The notes: generated by a model from the letters alone, not told the origin. A stretch of 64,000 nt of DNA from JBIQKZ01 sp044464765 (GCA_044464765.1 JBIQKZ010000003.1:62001-126000); one strand, 5' to 3'. Positions 34,798 through 44,446 are shown, counted from the stretch's first letter. Numbers and translations are program-made.

Positions 34798-35631
34798 CTA
34801 CTTTCTGGCGCTTTGATAAAGCGGCATCACCTTTTGAGCCATAACCTCCAGGTCGGCAATGCGACTTTGAGCCGAGGGGTGGGTAGAAAGAAACTCTGGC
34901 GGTGCGCTGCCGGCGCTTTGCGCGCCCATTTTCTGCCATAAAGTAATGGCCGCACGCGGATCGTAGCCGGCGCGCGCCGCCAGTTCGACGCCTATGCGGT
35001 CGGCCTCGGTTTCGTGAGATCGGCTATTGGGCAGCGTAAACATGACTTCAGTCAGCTTGCCGCCCAGATCGGCTGTGGCCGCGCTGCCGGTTATGGCGGA
35101 CAACACCGACAAGCCAATGCTGGCGGCCATCTGGCTGGACACCTGCTCGCGGGAATGCTCACGCAGCGCATGGGCAATTTCGTGACCGATGACCGCAGCC
35201 AGCTCGGCGTCGGTGGTTTGCATCTTGTTGATCAGGCCCGTGTAGACGGCGATTTTCCCGCCAGGCATGCACCAGGCATTGACCTCGTTGACACTGACTA
35301 CGTGCACTTCCCAGTCCCATTGAGCGGCATCGGGACGAAAGTGTCCCACTTGCTGAATGAGACGATTCGTGATGGTCCTGACCCGTTGGGTTTGAGCAGC
35401 GTTGGCATCAAGCGCCCCCTGCGCCTTGGCTTGCGCCATCATGGCATTGTATTGCTGCCTGGCCTCTTGTTCGAGGGCCTGTTCGGACACCAGGCTGGAC
35501 ATATATTGCGTACGCTCAACGCCAACCGCGCCCGAACTGGTAGTTTGAACCGTCGTGCACGCTGTTGCCAAACCGGCTAGGGCCAGGACGGTGGTGGCTG
35601 CGCCAAGGCGCAGGCGCTGCTTAGCAAGCAT
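34798..35631 (-). CDS. M48-family metalloprotease lipoprotein
   Basis: A 277-residue protein. The lipoprotein signal is TTVLALAGLATAC with lipidated Cys25. The zinc site is H150-E-x-x-H154 in VIGHEIAHALREHSR, with Glu207 in SHETEADRIG as third ligand. The arrangement resembles LoiP/YcaL periplasmic proteases that degrade misassembled outer-membrane proteins. It lies 11 bp downstream of aroC, so probably co-transcribed. Confidence 0.92.
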   Translation of the reverse strand: MLAKQRLRLGAATTVLALAGLATACTTVQTTSSGAVGVERTQYMSSLVSEQALEQEARQQYNAMMAQAKAQGALDANAAQTQRVRTITNRLIQQVGHFRPDAAQWDWEVHVVSVNEVNAWCMPGGKIAVYTGLINKMQTTDAELAAVIGHEIAHALREHSREQVSSQMAASIGLSVLSAITGSAATADLGGKLTEVMFTLPNSRSHETEADRIGVELAARAGYDPRAAITLWQKMGAQSAGSAPPEFLSTHPSAQSRIADLEVMAQKVMPLYQSARK

Positions 35632-35642
35632 CGTGGGCTCCT

Positions 35643-36710
35643 TTAAGTTCCTTCACGTGTTTGCGCGCGGTGCCGCAAAGCGTGATCCATGAGAATAATG
35701 GCCAACAAGGCCTCGACGATGGGCGTGGCGCGAATGCCGACGCAGGGATCATGCCGGCCCAGGGTCTGGACCATGACCGGCTCGCCGGCTTTATTGATGG
35801 AACGGCGTTCGATCCGGATGCTGGACGTGGGCTTGATGGCCAGCGACACGGTAATGTCTTGCCCGGACGAAATACCACCCAACACGCCCCCGGCGTTGTT
35901 GGACAAAAAGCCGTCGGGCGTGATTTCGTCGCCATGCTCTGACCCGCGTTGCGCAATACAGTCGAAACCTGCGCCAATGGAAACACCCTTGACCGCGTTA
36001 AGGCCCATCATGGCATGCGCGATATCCGCATCCAGCCGGTCGTAAAGGGGTTCCCCCCAGCCCGCCGGCATGTTCTGAGCCACCACCTCGATACGGGCGC
36101 CGATGGAATCGCCGTCGCGACGCAACTGGTCCATATAGTCTTCGAGCTGCTGCACGACACCGGCATTGGGCGCATAGAAGGGGTTTTGCGACACGTGATC
36201 CCACGATTCGAAAGGGATCGCGATAGGGCCAAGCTGGCTCATGTAGCCGCGAATACGCACCCCGTATTCCTGAGCCAGCCATTTCTTGGCGATCGCCCCG
36301 GCCGCGACCGTTGGCGCGGTCAGGCGTGCCGATGAACGACCGCCGCCTCGTGGATCGCGCTGACTGAACTTCTGCCAATAGGTATAGTCGGCATGGCCGG
36401 GCCGAAAGGAGTCGGCGATGGCGCTGTAGTCTTTGCTGCGTGCGTCGGCATTGCGTATAAGAAGGCCAATCGGCGTACCGGTGGTCACGCCTTCGTAGAT
36501 CCCCGACAGGATCTCAACCTGGTCGGGTTCCTGGCGCTGCGTGACATGGCGTGATGTGCCCGGCCGGCGCCGGTCGAGCTCGACCTGGATATCGGCGATA
36601 TCAAGCGCCAACCCCGGAGGGCAGCCATCGACCACGGCGCCGATAGCGGGCCCGTGGGATTCCCCGAAATTGCTTACGCAAAAAATTTTACCTAAGGTGT
36701 TGCCGGACAT
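35643..36710 (-). CDS. aroC: Chorismate synthase
   Basis: A 355-residue FMN-dependent enzyme making chorismate. It has GKIFCVSNFGESHGPAIGAV, the RDPRGGGRSSARLTA loop and NNAGGVLGGISSGQ. The reading frame is open for a further 190 codons upstream, but that part is antisense-like sequence of selO; the family start MSGNTLGK is used. It lies 43 bp downstream of selO. Confidence 0.96.
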   Translation of the reverse strand: MSGNTLGKIFCVSNFGESHGPAIGAVVDGCPPGLALDIADIQVELDRRRPGTSRHVTQRQEPDQVEILSGIYEGVTTGTPIGLLIRNADARSKDYSAIADSFRPGHADYTYWQKFSQRDPRGGGRSSARLTAPTVAAGAIAKKWLAQEYGVRIRGYMSQLGPIAIPFESWDHVSQNPFYAPNAGVVQQLEDYMDQLRRDGDSIGARIEVVAQNMPAGWGEPLYDRLDADIAHAMMGLNAVKGVSIGAGFDCIAQRGSEHGDEITPDGFLSNNAGGVLGGISSGQDITVSLAIKPTSSIRIERRSINKAGEPVMVQTLGRHDPCVGIRATPIVEALLAIILMDHALRHRAQTREGT

Positions 36711-36753
36711 AATGGTTCTACAGTCAGAAAAAGGTTCAGATCGAATTATGACA

Positions 36754-38232
36754 TTACGAGGAGCAACTGACTTCCAGATCGCGCGCCCAGTCGGGCGCAG
36801 GCGCCGCATACTTTTCGTATCCAGGCCGTGCGACGAACGGCTTGCGCAACAACTGCAACAAGGTGTCGATTTCACCGGCATCGCCCTGTTGTGCCGCTTG
36901 TATCGCGATTTCAGCCAGATGGTTGCGCAGGACATAAAGCGGATTGGCCGCCAACATCTGCTCGCTTCGTTGGTCGGTGGAACGGCCCTCAGCGGCGCAC
37001 CGCTGCTGGTAGCGCGTAAGCCAGGCGAGCACCGCTTCCCTATCGCTGAACAGCGCCAGGAACTGGTCAGTGTGCTGGTCGGCATGCGCCAGATAGCGAA
37101 ACGCCAAAGTAAAATCGGCCTGCTGGGTGTGCAACAGCCTCCACCAGTCATCCACCAGAACGTCGTCGCCAGGCTGCCAGGCCAGCCAGCCGAACTTCCT
37201 GACGAGGTTGGTCTGATACGCTTGGAGAAAACTGGCTTCATAGGTTTGCAACTGGGCGCGCAGATCGTCGGCGTCAAGGTCCAGGCCAATCAGGCTGTTG
37301 GCCAGGCGGTATAGATTCCAGTGCACCACCGACGGCTGTGCATTCCAGGCATACCTGCCCTGGCTATCCGTGTGATTGCAGACATGGTTGATCTGGAAGG
37401 CATCCATGAAGCCATAAGGGCCGTAATCCAGGGTCAGGCCCAAAATGGACATATTGTCGGTATTCATGACGCCGTGACAAAAACCTACGGTCTGCCAGTC
37501 GGCCACCATGCGGGCTGAACGCTCGACCACTTCCCCGAGCATCGCCAGCGCCGCGCGCTGCACGTCCGTTCCCGCAGCCGCCTTGGCGTCGCGGCATTGC
37601 GGGTAGAACTTGTCGACCACATAATTGACCAGAATTTCCAGATTCTGCGGATGCCCCGACCAATGCTCGAAACTGCCGAATCGGATAAAGGTTGGCGAAA
37701 CGCGCGTGACAACTGCAGCCGTTTCGATGGTCTCGCGATAGACCGGATCGTCGGCCACCACCAACGCCAGGGCCCGGGTGGTGGGAATGCCCAGGCCGGC
37801 CATGGCCTCGCTGGCCAGGTATTCGCGCACCGACGACCGGACCACGGCGCGCCCGTCGCCCATGCGGGAATAAGGCGTCAGGCCCGAACCCTTCAACTGG
37901 AGCTCCCAATTGACCTGGGGGCCAACGACTTCGCCCAGCAGATGCGCCCTGCCGTCGCCCAACTGGCCGGCCCAGATGCCAAATTGGTGCCCGCTATACA
38001 CGGCCGCCAGGGTGTCGCCGCCCTTGAGGCCCACCGTGCCTGCGCAAACATCCAGGAACTCAGGCTTTTGCAACGCGGCGGCCGACAGGCCAAGCAACGC
38101 TGCCACCTCGGTATTGGCGTGCAGCAGACGCGGTCGCGTCAAGGGTTGAGCCGGCAACCGGGTATAAAAGTCGGCAGGCAACTGAGCAAACGTATTGACG
38201 ACCGGGAGGTCGTTGATGGAATCCACACTCAT
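36754..38232 (-). CDS. selO: SelO/YdiU protein adenylyltransferase (AMPylase)
   Basis: A 492-residue pseudokinase-fold enzyme that transfers AMP from ATP to Ser, Thr or Tyr of target proteins in redox homeostasis. The motifs SGHQFGIWAGQLGDGRA, LKGSGLTPYSRMGDGRAV, HGVMNTDNMSILGLTLDYG and DYGPYGFMD are intact. It ends in Cys-Ser-Ser; Cys490 occupies the position of selenocysteine in eukaryotic homologues. The start at 38232 overlaps the preceding DUF2069 stop by 4 bases (ATGA); a 68-codon upstream extension lies inside that gene and is rejected. Confidence 0.94.
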   Translation of the reverse strand: MSVDSINDLPVVNTFAQLPADFYTRLPAQPLTRPRLLHANTEVAALLGLSAAALQKPEFLDVCAGTVGLKGGDTLAAVYSGHQFGIWAGQLGDGRAHLLGEVVGPQVNWELQLKGSGLTPYSRMGDGRAVVRSSVREYLASEAMAGLGIPTTRALALVVADDPVYRETIETAAVVTRVSPTFIRFGSFEHWSGHPQNLEILVNYVVDKFYPQCRDAKAAAGTDVQRAALAMLGEVVERSARMVADWQTVGFCHGVMNTDNMSILGLTLDYGPYGFMDAFQINHVCNHTDSQGRYAWNAQPSVVHWNLYRLANSLIGLDLDADDLRAQLQTYEASFLQAYQTNLVRKFGWLAWQPGDDVLVDDWWRLLHTQQADFTLAFRYLAHADQHTDQFLALFSDREAVLAWLTRYQQRCAAEGRSTDQRSEQMLAANPLYVLRNHLAEIAIQAAQQGDAGEIDTLLQLLRKPFVARPGYEKYAAPAPDWARDLEVSCSS

Positions 38233-38627
38233 GGTTGGCTCTTGAGGTCCTTTACGCGCGAAGCCAGGGCTTTGGCCGCCTTTTTGGCCGGGCGCAGGTA
38301 CAGAATCGCACACAGATAGAACGTCAGCGAAAAAACGATTTCCAGGGCGGCCATCAGCACCGACATTTGGGAGGGGTCGGACCAAACCCGCACCACTCCT
38401 TCCATAAAATAGAGCAAAATCAACATGCATGCCCATTGCAAGGTATAAAGGTTACCCTTTAGCACACCTCGTAAAGGAAAGAGCAAAGGCACGACCTTCA
38501 ACACCAGCCACGACCCGCCTGGCCGCAGCGGCGCCAGGCCCAGTTCCCAGACCAGGCAAAGAATAATCAGCGCAATCAGGGAAATGGAGGCGCCATAGCG
38601 AAGAACGGAGTGGGTTCGAGAGCTCAT
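38229..38627 (-). CDS. DUF2069 small membrane protein
   Basis: A 132-residue protein with four predicted membrane helices (YGASISLIALIILCLVWELG, VVPLLFPLRGVL, YTLQWACMLILLYFMEG, ALEIVFSLTFYLCAILY) and a basic C-terminus. It matches the pattern of DUF2069 proteins, often found next to YihY-family genes. The start at MSSRTHS is preferred; upstream in-frame sequence is antisense to the YihY gene. It is translationally coupled to selO. Function unknown. Confidence 0.82.
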   Translation of the reverse strand: MSSRTHSVLRYGASISLIALIILCLVWELGLAPLRPGGSWLVLKVVPLLFPLRGVLKGNLYTLQWACMLILLYFMEGVVRVWSDPSQMSVLMAALEIVFSLTFYLCAILYLRPAKKAAKALASRVKDLKSQP

Positions 38628-38699
38628 GCTGGTATTATTACCCGGAATCATACGCACTGCGTCCAGACTCCCGGCGCATTGCTTAAATGCCAAGCCAGG

Positions 38700-40094
38700 A
38701 TGACCGCCCAAGCCATGAGTAGCAAGCAAGCCAAATCCACCTCGCCCGACACCGAGCCGCTTGGCGACCGAATCAGGGCGCGGCTGGTCAATAGCCGTAA
38801 AGTCCTGCATTACGCCTTTCAACGCGCCGACGAAAAAAAACTTACTCAAGTCGCCGCCAGCCTGACCTATACAACCGTACTGGCCATTGTCCCCATGCTG
38901 GCCGTGGTACTGTCGCTGTTTACCGCCTTCCCGCTGTTTGCGGATTTCAAAGGCGCCCTTGAAGGATTCCTGACCAGCAACCTGATGCCTCCGACGGTCT
39001 CAGACAGCGTCATGGGATATCTGAATCAGTTCGCCGCCAAAGCCTCCGGCCTGACGGCAGTGGGCACGATTGCGCTGATGGTCGTCTCCATCATGTTGAT
39101 CATGACCATCGACAGCGCGCTGAACAGCATCTGGAACGTACAGCGCCAGCGGCCCTTGCGCCAACGCATACTGGTTTACTGGGCCATTATCAGCCTGGGG
39201 CCGATTCTGGCGGGGGCCACCTTGTGGACGACCACGATGCTGGGCGACCACCCATGGGCGCGACTGGGCGGAGCGATGTCGGGCTTGAGCGCTTTGCTGA
39301 CCATCATCCAGGTGCTGGTCACCAGTGTGGGATTCGCCGCCCTGTTCGTTATCGTGCCAAACCGTCAGGTCTACTGGCGCGATGCTTTGGCGGGCGGCCT
39401 GGGTACGGCCATCGTGCTGACCCTCATGAAAAACGGCTTTGCCTACTACATTGCCCAGTTCCCCACCTACACGATTATCTACGGCGCATTCGCAACGCTG
39501 CCAATCTTCCTGCTGTGGATCTATCTGTCGTGGCTGGGCATACTATTTGGCGCAACGGTCGCAGCCACCCTGCCTTCGCTGCGCCTGCGCCGCTGGGAGG
39601 AAAACCGCCAGAAAGGCGCGCCTTTCGTCGACGCCATCAATATCGTCAGCCTGCTTCGCAGCGCCCAAAGCACGCCTTCGCCAGGGCGCAGCTCGCGCTT
39701 TCTCAGCGATCACCTTCGGCTTCATACCGACGAGCTGCTGCTGGTGCTGAAAACGCTCAGGGAGATCGGCTACGTGGTGCCCACGCAAGACCAGGGTATC
39801 GACCAATGGGTGCTTGCCTGCGACATCAGCGAGGCGCGCCTTGGCCGCCTGGTCGACGCCTTCCTGATTGATCGAAGCCAGATGGGCGTGGTCGATCGGC
39901 CCCAACTGTTGGACGCCATCGCCGCATCGCTGTCGTATGCGCCCGACTTGACGCTGGAAACCGTACTGGCCGAACTGGCCCGTGACGCTTCTTCCGAGCC
40001 TGACGGCCTACCGCAAACAGACGTAATGAGGCAAAATACCCCTACGGGCACACAGAAGCCTATTCAGGAGACGCACCATGTTGAAAGTCAGTGA
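38700..40094 (+). CDS. YihY/BrkB-family inner membrane protein
   Basis: A 464-residue protein with the YihY core of six membrane helices (about 55-300): KLTQVAASLTYTTVLAIVPM, FAYYIAQFPTYTIIYGAFAT, IFLLWIYLSWLGILFGATVA. A cytoplasmic C-terminal extension of about 150 residues looks like a winged-helix domain (HTDELLLVLKTLREIGYVVP). Older RNase BN claims for this family were withdrawn; function is unknown. It overlaps the CBS gene by 17 bp. Start alternatives are 38700 and 38715. Confidence 0.87.
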   Translation: MTAQAMSSKQAKSTSPDTEPLGDRIRARLVNSRKVLHYAFQRADEKKLTQVAASLTYTTVLAIVPMLAVVLSLFTAFPLFADFKGALEGFLTSNLMPPTVSDSVMGYLNQFAAKASGLTAVGTIALMVVSIMLIMTIDSALNSIWNVQRQRPLRQRILVYWAIISLGPILAGATLWTTTMLGDHPWARLGGAMSGLSALLTIIQVLVTSVGFAALFVIVPNRQVYWRDALAGGLGTAIVLTLMKNGFAYYIAQFPTYTIIYGAFATLPIFLLWIYLSWLGILFGATVAATLPSLRLRRWEENRQKGAPFVDAINIVSLLRSAQSTPSPGRSSRFLSDHLRLHTDELLLVLKTLREIGYVVPTQDQGIDQWVLACDISEARLGRLVDAFLIDRSQMGVVDRPQLLDAIAASLSYAPDLTLETVLAELARDASSEPDGLPQTDVMRQNTPTGTQKPIQETHHVESQ

Positions 40095-40560
40095 GATTCT
40101 GCGGGTTAAAGGCCATACGCTTTATACCGCCACCCCGGACATGCCCATTACCCAGGCTCTCGAAACCATGAGCATCCAGGACATCGGGTCGCTGGTCATC
40201 ATGGAGCACGGCGAACTCGTCGGGATGCTTACGTTCCGCGAGATCATCCGCCATCTGCACGCCAACGGTGGCAACACGGGGGGCAACACCATACGCAGCA
40301 TCATGGATGACGCCCCGGTCAGCGTCACCCCCAACACCAGCGCCGACGAAGTCCAGCGCCTGATGCTCGACAAGCACGCGCGCTATATGCCTGTTATGGA
40401 CGGCCCCGTCCTGCAAGGCGTCATTTCCTTCTACGACATGGCCCAGGCCATTGTGGCGGCCCAGCAATTTGAAAACAGCATGTTGAAGGCCTACATCCGC
40501 GACTGGCCGGGCGATGCCGGCACCATCAGCACACAAGATAGCGATCACGGGCATTCATAA
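40078..40560 (+). CDS. Two-CBS-domain protein
   Basis: A 160-residue protein made almost only of a CBS pair (Bateman module): first repeat about 8-65 (ATPDMPITQALETMSIQDIG), second about 75-130 (TPNTSADEVQRLMLDKHARY). Such modules bind adenine nucleotides and sense energy status. An AGGAG precedes the start, which lies inside the end of the YihY gene, implying coupled expression. A partner enzyme or channel is not known. Confidence 0.9.
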   Translation: MLKVSEILRVKGHTLYTATPDMPITQALETMSIQDIGSLVIMEHGELVGMLTFREIIRHLHANGGNTGGNTIRSIMDDAPVSVTPNTSADEVQRLMLDKHARYMPVMDGPVLQGVISFYDMAQAIVAAQQFENSMLKAYIRDWPGDAGTISTQDSDHGHS

Positions 40561-40592
40561 CGTCTTTGGGCGGGTTTCAGGGCTTGGCGGGC

Positions 40593-41651
40593 TCAGGCTT
40601 CGGGCCGCCCGCCAGGCTGGGCCGACACCTGATCGGCGCCAAGAGCGTTGGCGGTCGTTGCCGCGTTGGACAAGTCAAGCCAGGCCTGCTCAATCACACT
40701 GGCGTCATTACTATCAAGCACCCGGGGATCGGATAACGTCCTGCGCCATTGCCTGGCTCCGGTACGCCCCGACATCCAGCCCAGCAAAGGCCGCACAATA
40801 ATACGCAAGGGCACTCCCCGCTCGATCTGTTGCGCCGCATAGGCTGTCATGGAACGCACAATGCTGTTGTCGTCGGGCAAGTGCAGATCGGGGTCAATCA
40901 AGCGGCTGATGCTGGACAACACCCCTGGTTGATGCCAGGCCGCCCGGCCCAACATCACGCCATCGTACGCTCCCATCAGGCGGTGCGCCTGCCCCGCGTC
41001 GTCGATCCCGCCATTCAATACAAAACGCGCATTCGGAAAATCGGCCTTCAGTCGAGCGGCCGCGTCGTACCGCAAGGGAGGCACCTGCCGGTTTTCCTTG
41101 GGCGACAATCCCTTCAATACGGCATTGCGCGCATGCACGATGAATATCCGACAACCTTCCTCGAACAACGTCCCGACAAAATCGCGAGTGAAATCGTAAG
41201 ATTCGTCATAATCCAGCCCCAAGCGATGCTTGACGGTCACCGGCACAGAAACGGCGTCTTGCATGGCCTTGATGCAATCGGCCACCAGGCGTGGCTCGGC
41301 CATCAGGCTGGCTCCGAATGCGCCCCGCTGAACCCGCTCCGAGGGGCAACCGCAATTCAGATTGATTTCATCGTAGCCATGGCGTTCGCCCAGGCGCGCG
41401 CTGGCGGCCAAGGCCGAGGGATCGCAGCCGCCCAACTGAAGGGCGAGGGGATGTTCGGCCGGATCGAAGTCCAGATGACGGCCAACTTGGCCGTGCATCA
41501 AGGCGCCAGTGGTGATCATTTCGGTATACAGGCGCGCGGTGGGAGCCAACAAACGATGGAAGTACCGGCAGTGACGATCCGTGACATCGATCATGGGCGC
41601 GACACAAAGCTGCCAGCTCTGGCGGGGAGGAATATGCTTTTGAGGGTTCAC
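40593..41651 (-). CDS. dusA: tRNA-dihydrouridine synthase A
   Basis: A 352-residue flavin enzyme reducing U20/U20a in tRNA. It has the opening CVAPMIDVTDRHCRYFHRLL, the catalytic Cys in NLNCGCPSERVQRGAFGASL, and FMN-binding NGGIDD and GVMLGRAAW. Length and the MIDVTDRHCRYF signature indicate DusA rather than DusB or DusC. Convergent with the CBS gene, divergent from thrB. Confidence 0.95.
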   Translation of the reverse strand: MNPQKHIPPRQSWQLCVAPMIDVTDRHCRYFHRLLAPTARLYTEMITTGALMHGQVGRHLDFDPAEHPLALQLGGCDPSALAASARLGERHGYDEINLNCGCPSERVQRGAFGASLMAEPRLVADCIKAMQDAVSVPVTVKHRLGLDYDESYDFTRDFVGTLFEEGCRIFIVHARNAVLKGLSPKENRQVPPLRYDAAARLKADFPNARFVLNGGIDDAGQAHRLMGAYDGVMLGRAAWHQPGVLSSISRLIDPDLHLPDDNSIVRSMTAYAAQQIERGVPLRIIVRPLLGWMSGRTGARQWRRTLSDPRVLDSNDASVIEQAWLDLSNAATTANALGADQVSAQPGGRPEA

Positions 41652-41783
41652 GTTAAGGTATAGTTAAGCGGATACTGATTCCGCAAAGGCAAAGGGCATT
41701 TTAACCGCCCTTGCAAGCTGGACTAAAATCGGGCCTGTCGATCCAGGCCCTTCTTTACTTTTTCCCCTTCGAGCTTTCCGCAC

Positions 41784-42752
41784 ATGGCCGTTTTTACTCC
41801 TGTCAGCGATGACGATGCCCGCCAACTCCTGACACGCTACGACCTGGGAGAACTTGTCTTCTTGCGCGGCATTACCGCCGGCATCGAGAACACCAACTAC
41901 TTTCTTACCACTACAAATGGCGAATTCGTCCTGACGCTGTTCGAAGTGCTCACGCGTGAACAGTTGCCGTTCTACATCGAACTGATGCACCATCTGGCCG
42001 AACGCGGCATCCCCGTGCCGCAACCGCAGACACTGCACGATGGCTCGCGTCTCACCACCCTGCATGGCAAACCCACCGCCATTGTCACGCGCTTATCCGG
42101 CGGCTACGAACCCGACCCCGGCCCCGCGCACTGCGCCCTGGCCGGCGAAACCCTGGCTCGCGCCCACCTCGCCGGCCAGGGCTTTACCATCCAGCAGCCG
42201 AACTTGCGCGGCCTGGCCTGGTGGCAGGAAACCATCCCAAAGGTCCTGCCTTTTCTAGACGACGCCCAAGCCGCATTGATCCGCACGGCGCTGGACGAGC
42301 AAACACACTTGGCAAGCACCGAGTTGTATCGCAGCCTGCCCTTCGGCCCATCGCACTGCGACCTGTTCCGCGATAACGTGCTGTTCGACGGCACCTTCGA
42401 GTCTCCGCAAATGGGGGGCTTCATCGACTATTACTTCGCGGGCTGGGACACGTGGCTGTTCGACGTGGCCGTGGCCGTCAACGATTGGTGCATTGACCGC
42501 CATACTGGTTTGTTCATCGAAGCCAAGCTCCAGGCCTGGCTGGCCGCTTATGCAAGCGTGCGCCCATTCACGCCACAAGAGCGCCAGGCATGGCCGCAGC
42601 TATTGCGGGCGGCCGCGCTGCGTTTCTGGGTATCCCGCCTGTACGATTATTTCCTGCCCCGCCCGGCACAAACACTCAAGCCGCACGACCCTCGTCATTT
42701 CGAGCGGGTGCTCTCCCAACGGTACGAGCACTCGCCCATGCCATTGCCCTAG
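41784..42752 (+). CDS. thrB: Homoserine kinase, APH-fold type
   Basis: A 322-residue kinase of the Pseudomonas ThrB type, unrelated to GHMP homoserine kinases. It has GITAGIENTNYFLTT, the catalytic loop GPSHCDLFRDNVLFDG and the metal-binding GGFIDYYFAGWD. It phosphorylates homoserine in threonine synthesis. It is followed after 21 bp by a membrane protein gene, a pairing I recall from other betaproteobacteria. Confidence 0.94.
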   Translation: MAVFTPVSDDDARQLLTRYDLGELVFLRGITAGIENTNYFLTTTNGEFVLTLFEVLTREQLPFYIELMHHLAERGIPVPQPQTLHDGSRLTTLHGKPTAIVTRLSGGYEPDPGPAHCALAGETLARAHLAGQGFTIQQPNLRGLAWWQETIPKVLPFLDDAQAALIRTALDEQTHLASTELYRSLPFGPSHCDLFRDNVLFDGTFESPQMGGFIDYYFAGWDTWLFDVAVAVNDWCIDRHTGLFIEAKLQAWLAAYASVRPFTPQERQAWPQLLRAAALRFWVSRLYDYFLPRPAQTLKPHDPRHFERVLSQRYEHSPMPLP

Positions 42753-42773
42753 TTTTATTGGATCGAATCAACT

Positions 42774-43547
42774 ATGCAAGCAGCAACTCTGCCATTTAGC
42801 GCCGGCTGGCAATGGATACAGGACGGAACCACGTTATTTCGACGACAGCCGCTGGCGATGTTCTTCTGGAGCCTGATCACCGGCCTGATCATCACCGTCA
42901 CGTATCTGGTGCCTGTCGTCGGGCAAATGGCCCTGATCGCCTCCATGCCGTTGCTCACGTTCATTACCCTGTGCGCTTGCCGCCACATCGCCGCCGGCCG
43001 CCCTATGCTGCCAGGCATGTGGTTTCAACCCTTGCGCGATACCGACGCGCGCCGCAGCCTTATTCGCCTGGGGTTGGCCTATCTGGCCTGCTGCATGGTG
43101 GGCGGTTTTGCCTCGGTCCTGCCGTTCATGGGCAACCTCATGGCAAGCGTCAATGCCGACAATACCGTGAACGAGGCCGCGCTTTTCAGCGCGGTGCGAG
43201 GGCCCTTCCTGACCTTCGGCATTATCTACCTGCTGATCTCGGCCCTGTTCTGGCATGCGCCGGCGCTGATGGGTTGGCACAAGATCAAGCTGACCCAGGC
43301 ATTGTTCTTTTCAATGGTCGCCTGCTGGCGAAATAAATGGCCATTCCTGCTGTATGGCTTAAGCTGGGCGGCCATTTTCATAGCGGCCCAGTTCCTGGGC
43401 GGCCTGCTCGTCGACGGCGGGCTTAGCGCGGGAATCGTCCAACTGATTCTCACGCCGGTCAATATTGTGATTGCCGCCATTCTGTATTGCACCTTCTACC
43501 CGATCTACATGAGTGTGTTCGGCGCCAATTATGAAACGGCCGCTTAA
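42774..43547 (+). CDS. BPSS1780-family membrane protein
   Basis: A 257-residue membrane protein with about six helices (SLITGLIITVTYLVPVVGQM, LGLAYLACCMVGGFASVLPF, FGIIYLLISALFWHAPALM). The opening GWQWIQDGTTLFRRQPLAM matches a family named after a Burkholderia protein. Function unknown. Probably co-transcribed with thrB. Confidence 0.82.
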   Translation: MQAATLPFSAGWQWIQDGTTLFRRQPLAMFFWSLITGLIITVTYLVPVVGQMALIASMPLLTFITLCACRHIAAGRPMLPGMWFQPLRDTDARRSLIRLGLAYLACCMVGGFASVLPFMGNLMASVNADNTVNEAALFSAVRGPFLTFGIIYLLISALFWHAPALMGWHKIKLTQALFFSMVACWRNKWPFLLYGLSWAAIFIAAQFLGGLLVDGGLSAGIVQLILTPVNIVIAAILYCTFYPIYMSVFGANYETAA

Positions 43548-43568
43548 CGCTTAAGTCGGCAGGGCGAC

Positions 43569-44417
43569 CTATGCCCAGTCATGCCAAACAGGCTTCAAGC
43601 CGGTCGGCAGTCCAGGCAGCCTGCCCAAGTCGGTTCGGCTTTCCTTGGGCGCATGAAAATCCGACCCGCGCGAGGCCAGAAACCCGTAGTAGCGCGCGAT
43701 GCTCGCGTATTCCGCATATTGCTCGGGCCGATGACTGCCGGTGACAACCTCAATGCCGGCGCCGCCCGCATCGTGAAAATATGAGTACAGAGCATCTGCT
43801 TGAACCGGGGTAAGCAGATAACGTCCTGGATGCGCGATCACTGCCCGCCCGCCGGCCGCCAGAATCCAGGCCACCGCCTCTTCCACCCGGCACCAGTGCA
43901 CGCGTACATTGCCCCGCCGCCGGTCTCCAAGGTAATTGTCGAATACCTCTTGCAACGACGCGCAGACCCCGCTGTCCACCAGGTAGCGAGCGAAATGCAT
44001 GCGACTTAGCAGTTGGGGATTGGATGCGTACTTCAGCGCCCCTTCGTAACTATCGGGCACGCCCATGGCCTCCAGCCGCCGCGCAATACTCTTGCCGCGC
44101 TCGATCCGTCCCGAACGAATGCGGCTGAGCCCGGCAAGCAGCTCCGGATTGTCCGGGTCGACATTCAAGCCCACGATGTGTATCGTCTGATCCAGCCACG
44201 ACGTGGATATTTCCACACCGGCAATAAAGGGCAAGCCCAGATCCCCCGCGGCATTGTGCGCCTCGGCCAGGCCTGACACCTCGTCGTGATCTGTCAATGA
44301 CCACAGTTGCACACCGTTGTCGGACGCCCGTTGCGCAAGCTGGGTTGGGGTCAGCACCCCATCGGAAACCAGAGAGTGGCAATGCAGGTCGGCATTCAAG
44401 GGGGAAGCTGGTGTCAT
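43569..44417 (-). CDS. PHP-domain phosphoesterase (RNase AM/YciV-like)
   Basis: A 282-residue PHP phosphatase. Metal ligands appear in ADLHCHSLVSDG (HxH), SLTDHDEVSGL, AGVEIST, VIAHPGRY and GSDFHAPKE. Relatives hydrolyse 3',5'-nucleoside bisphosphates and trim 5' ends of rRNA. The start MTPASPLNADLHCHS is chosen; a 78-codon upstream extension overlaps the hydrolase gene and is rejected. Confidence 0.9.
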   Translation of the reverse strand: MTPASPLNADLHCHSLVSDGVLTPTQLAQRASDNGVQLWSLTDHDEVSGLAEAHNAAGDLGLPFIAGVEISTSWLDQTIHIVGLNVDPDNPELLAGLSRIRSGRIERGKSIARRLEAMGVPDSYEGALKYASNPQLLSRMHFARYLVDSGVCASLQEVFDNYLGDRRRGNVRVHWCRVEEAVAWILAAGGRAVIAHPGRYLLTPVQADALYSYFHDAGGAGIEVVTGSHRPEQYAEYASIARYYGFLASRGSDFHAPKESRTDLGRLPGLPTGLKPVWHDWA

Positions 44418-44446
44418 CAACCGTGTGGGCCTTAAAGAAATGCGAC

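Noticed and set aside
36711..37289. 190-codon upstream extension of the aroC frame
   Set aside because: It reads within selO on the same strand in another frame; chorismate synthase starts at MSGNTLGK.
38233..38436. 68-codon upstream extension of the selO frame
   Set aside because: It lies inside the DUF2069 gene; the ATGA overlap and family N-terminus support 38232.
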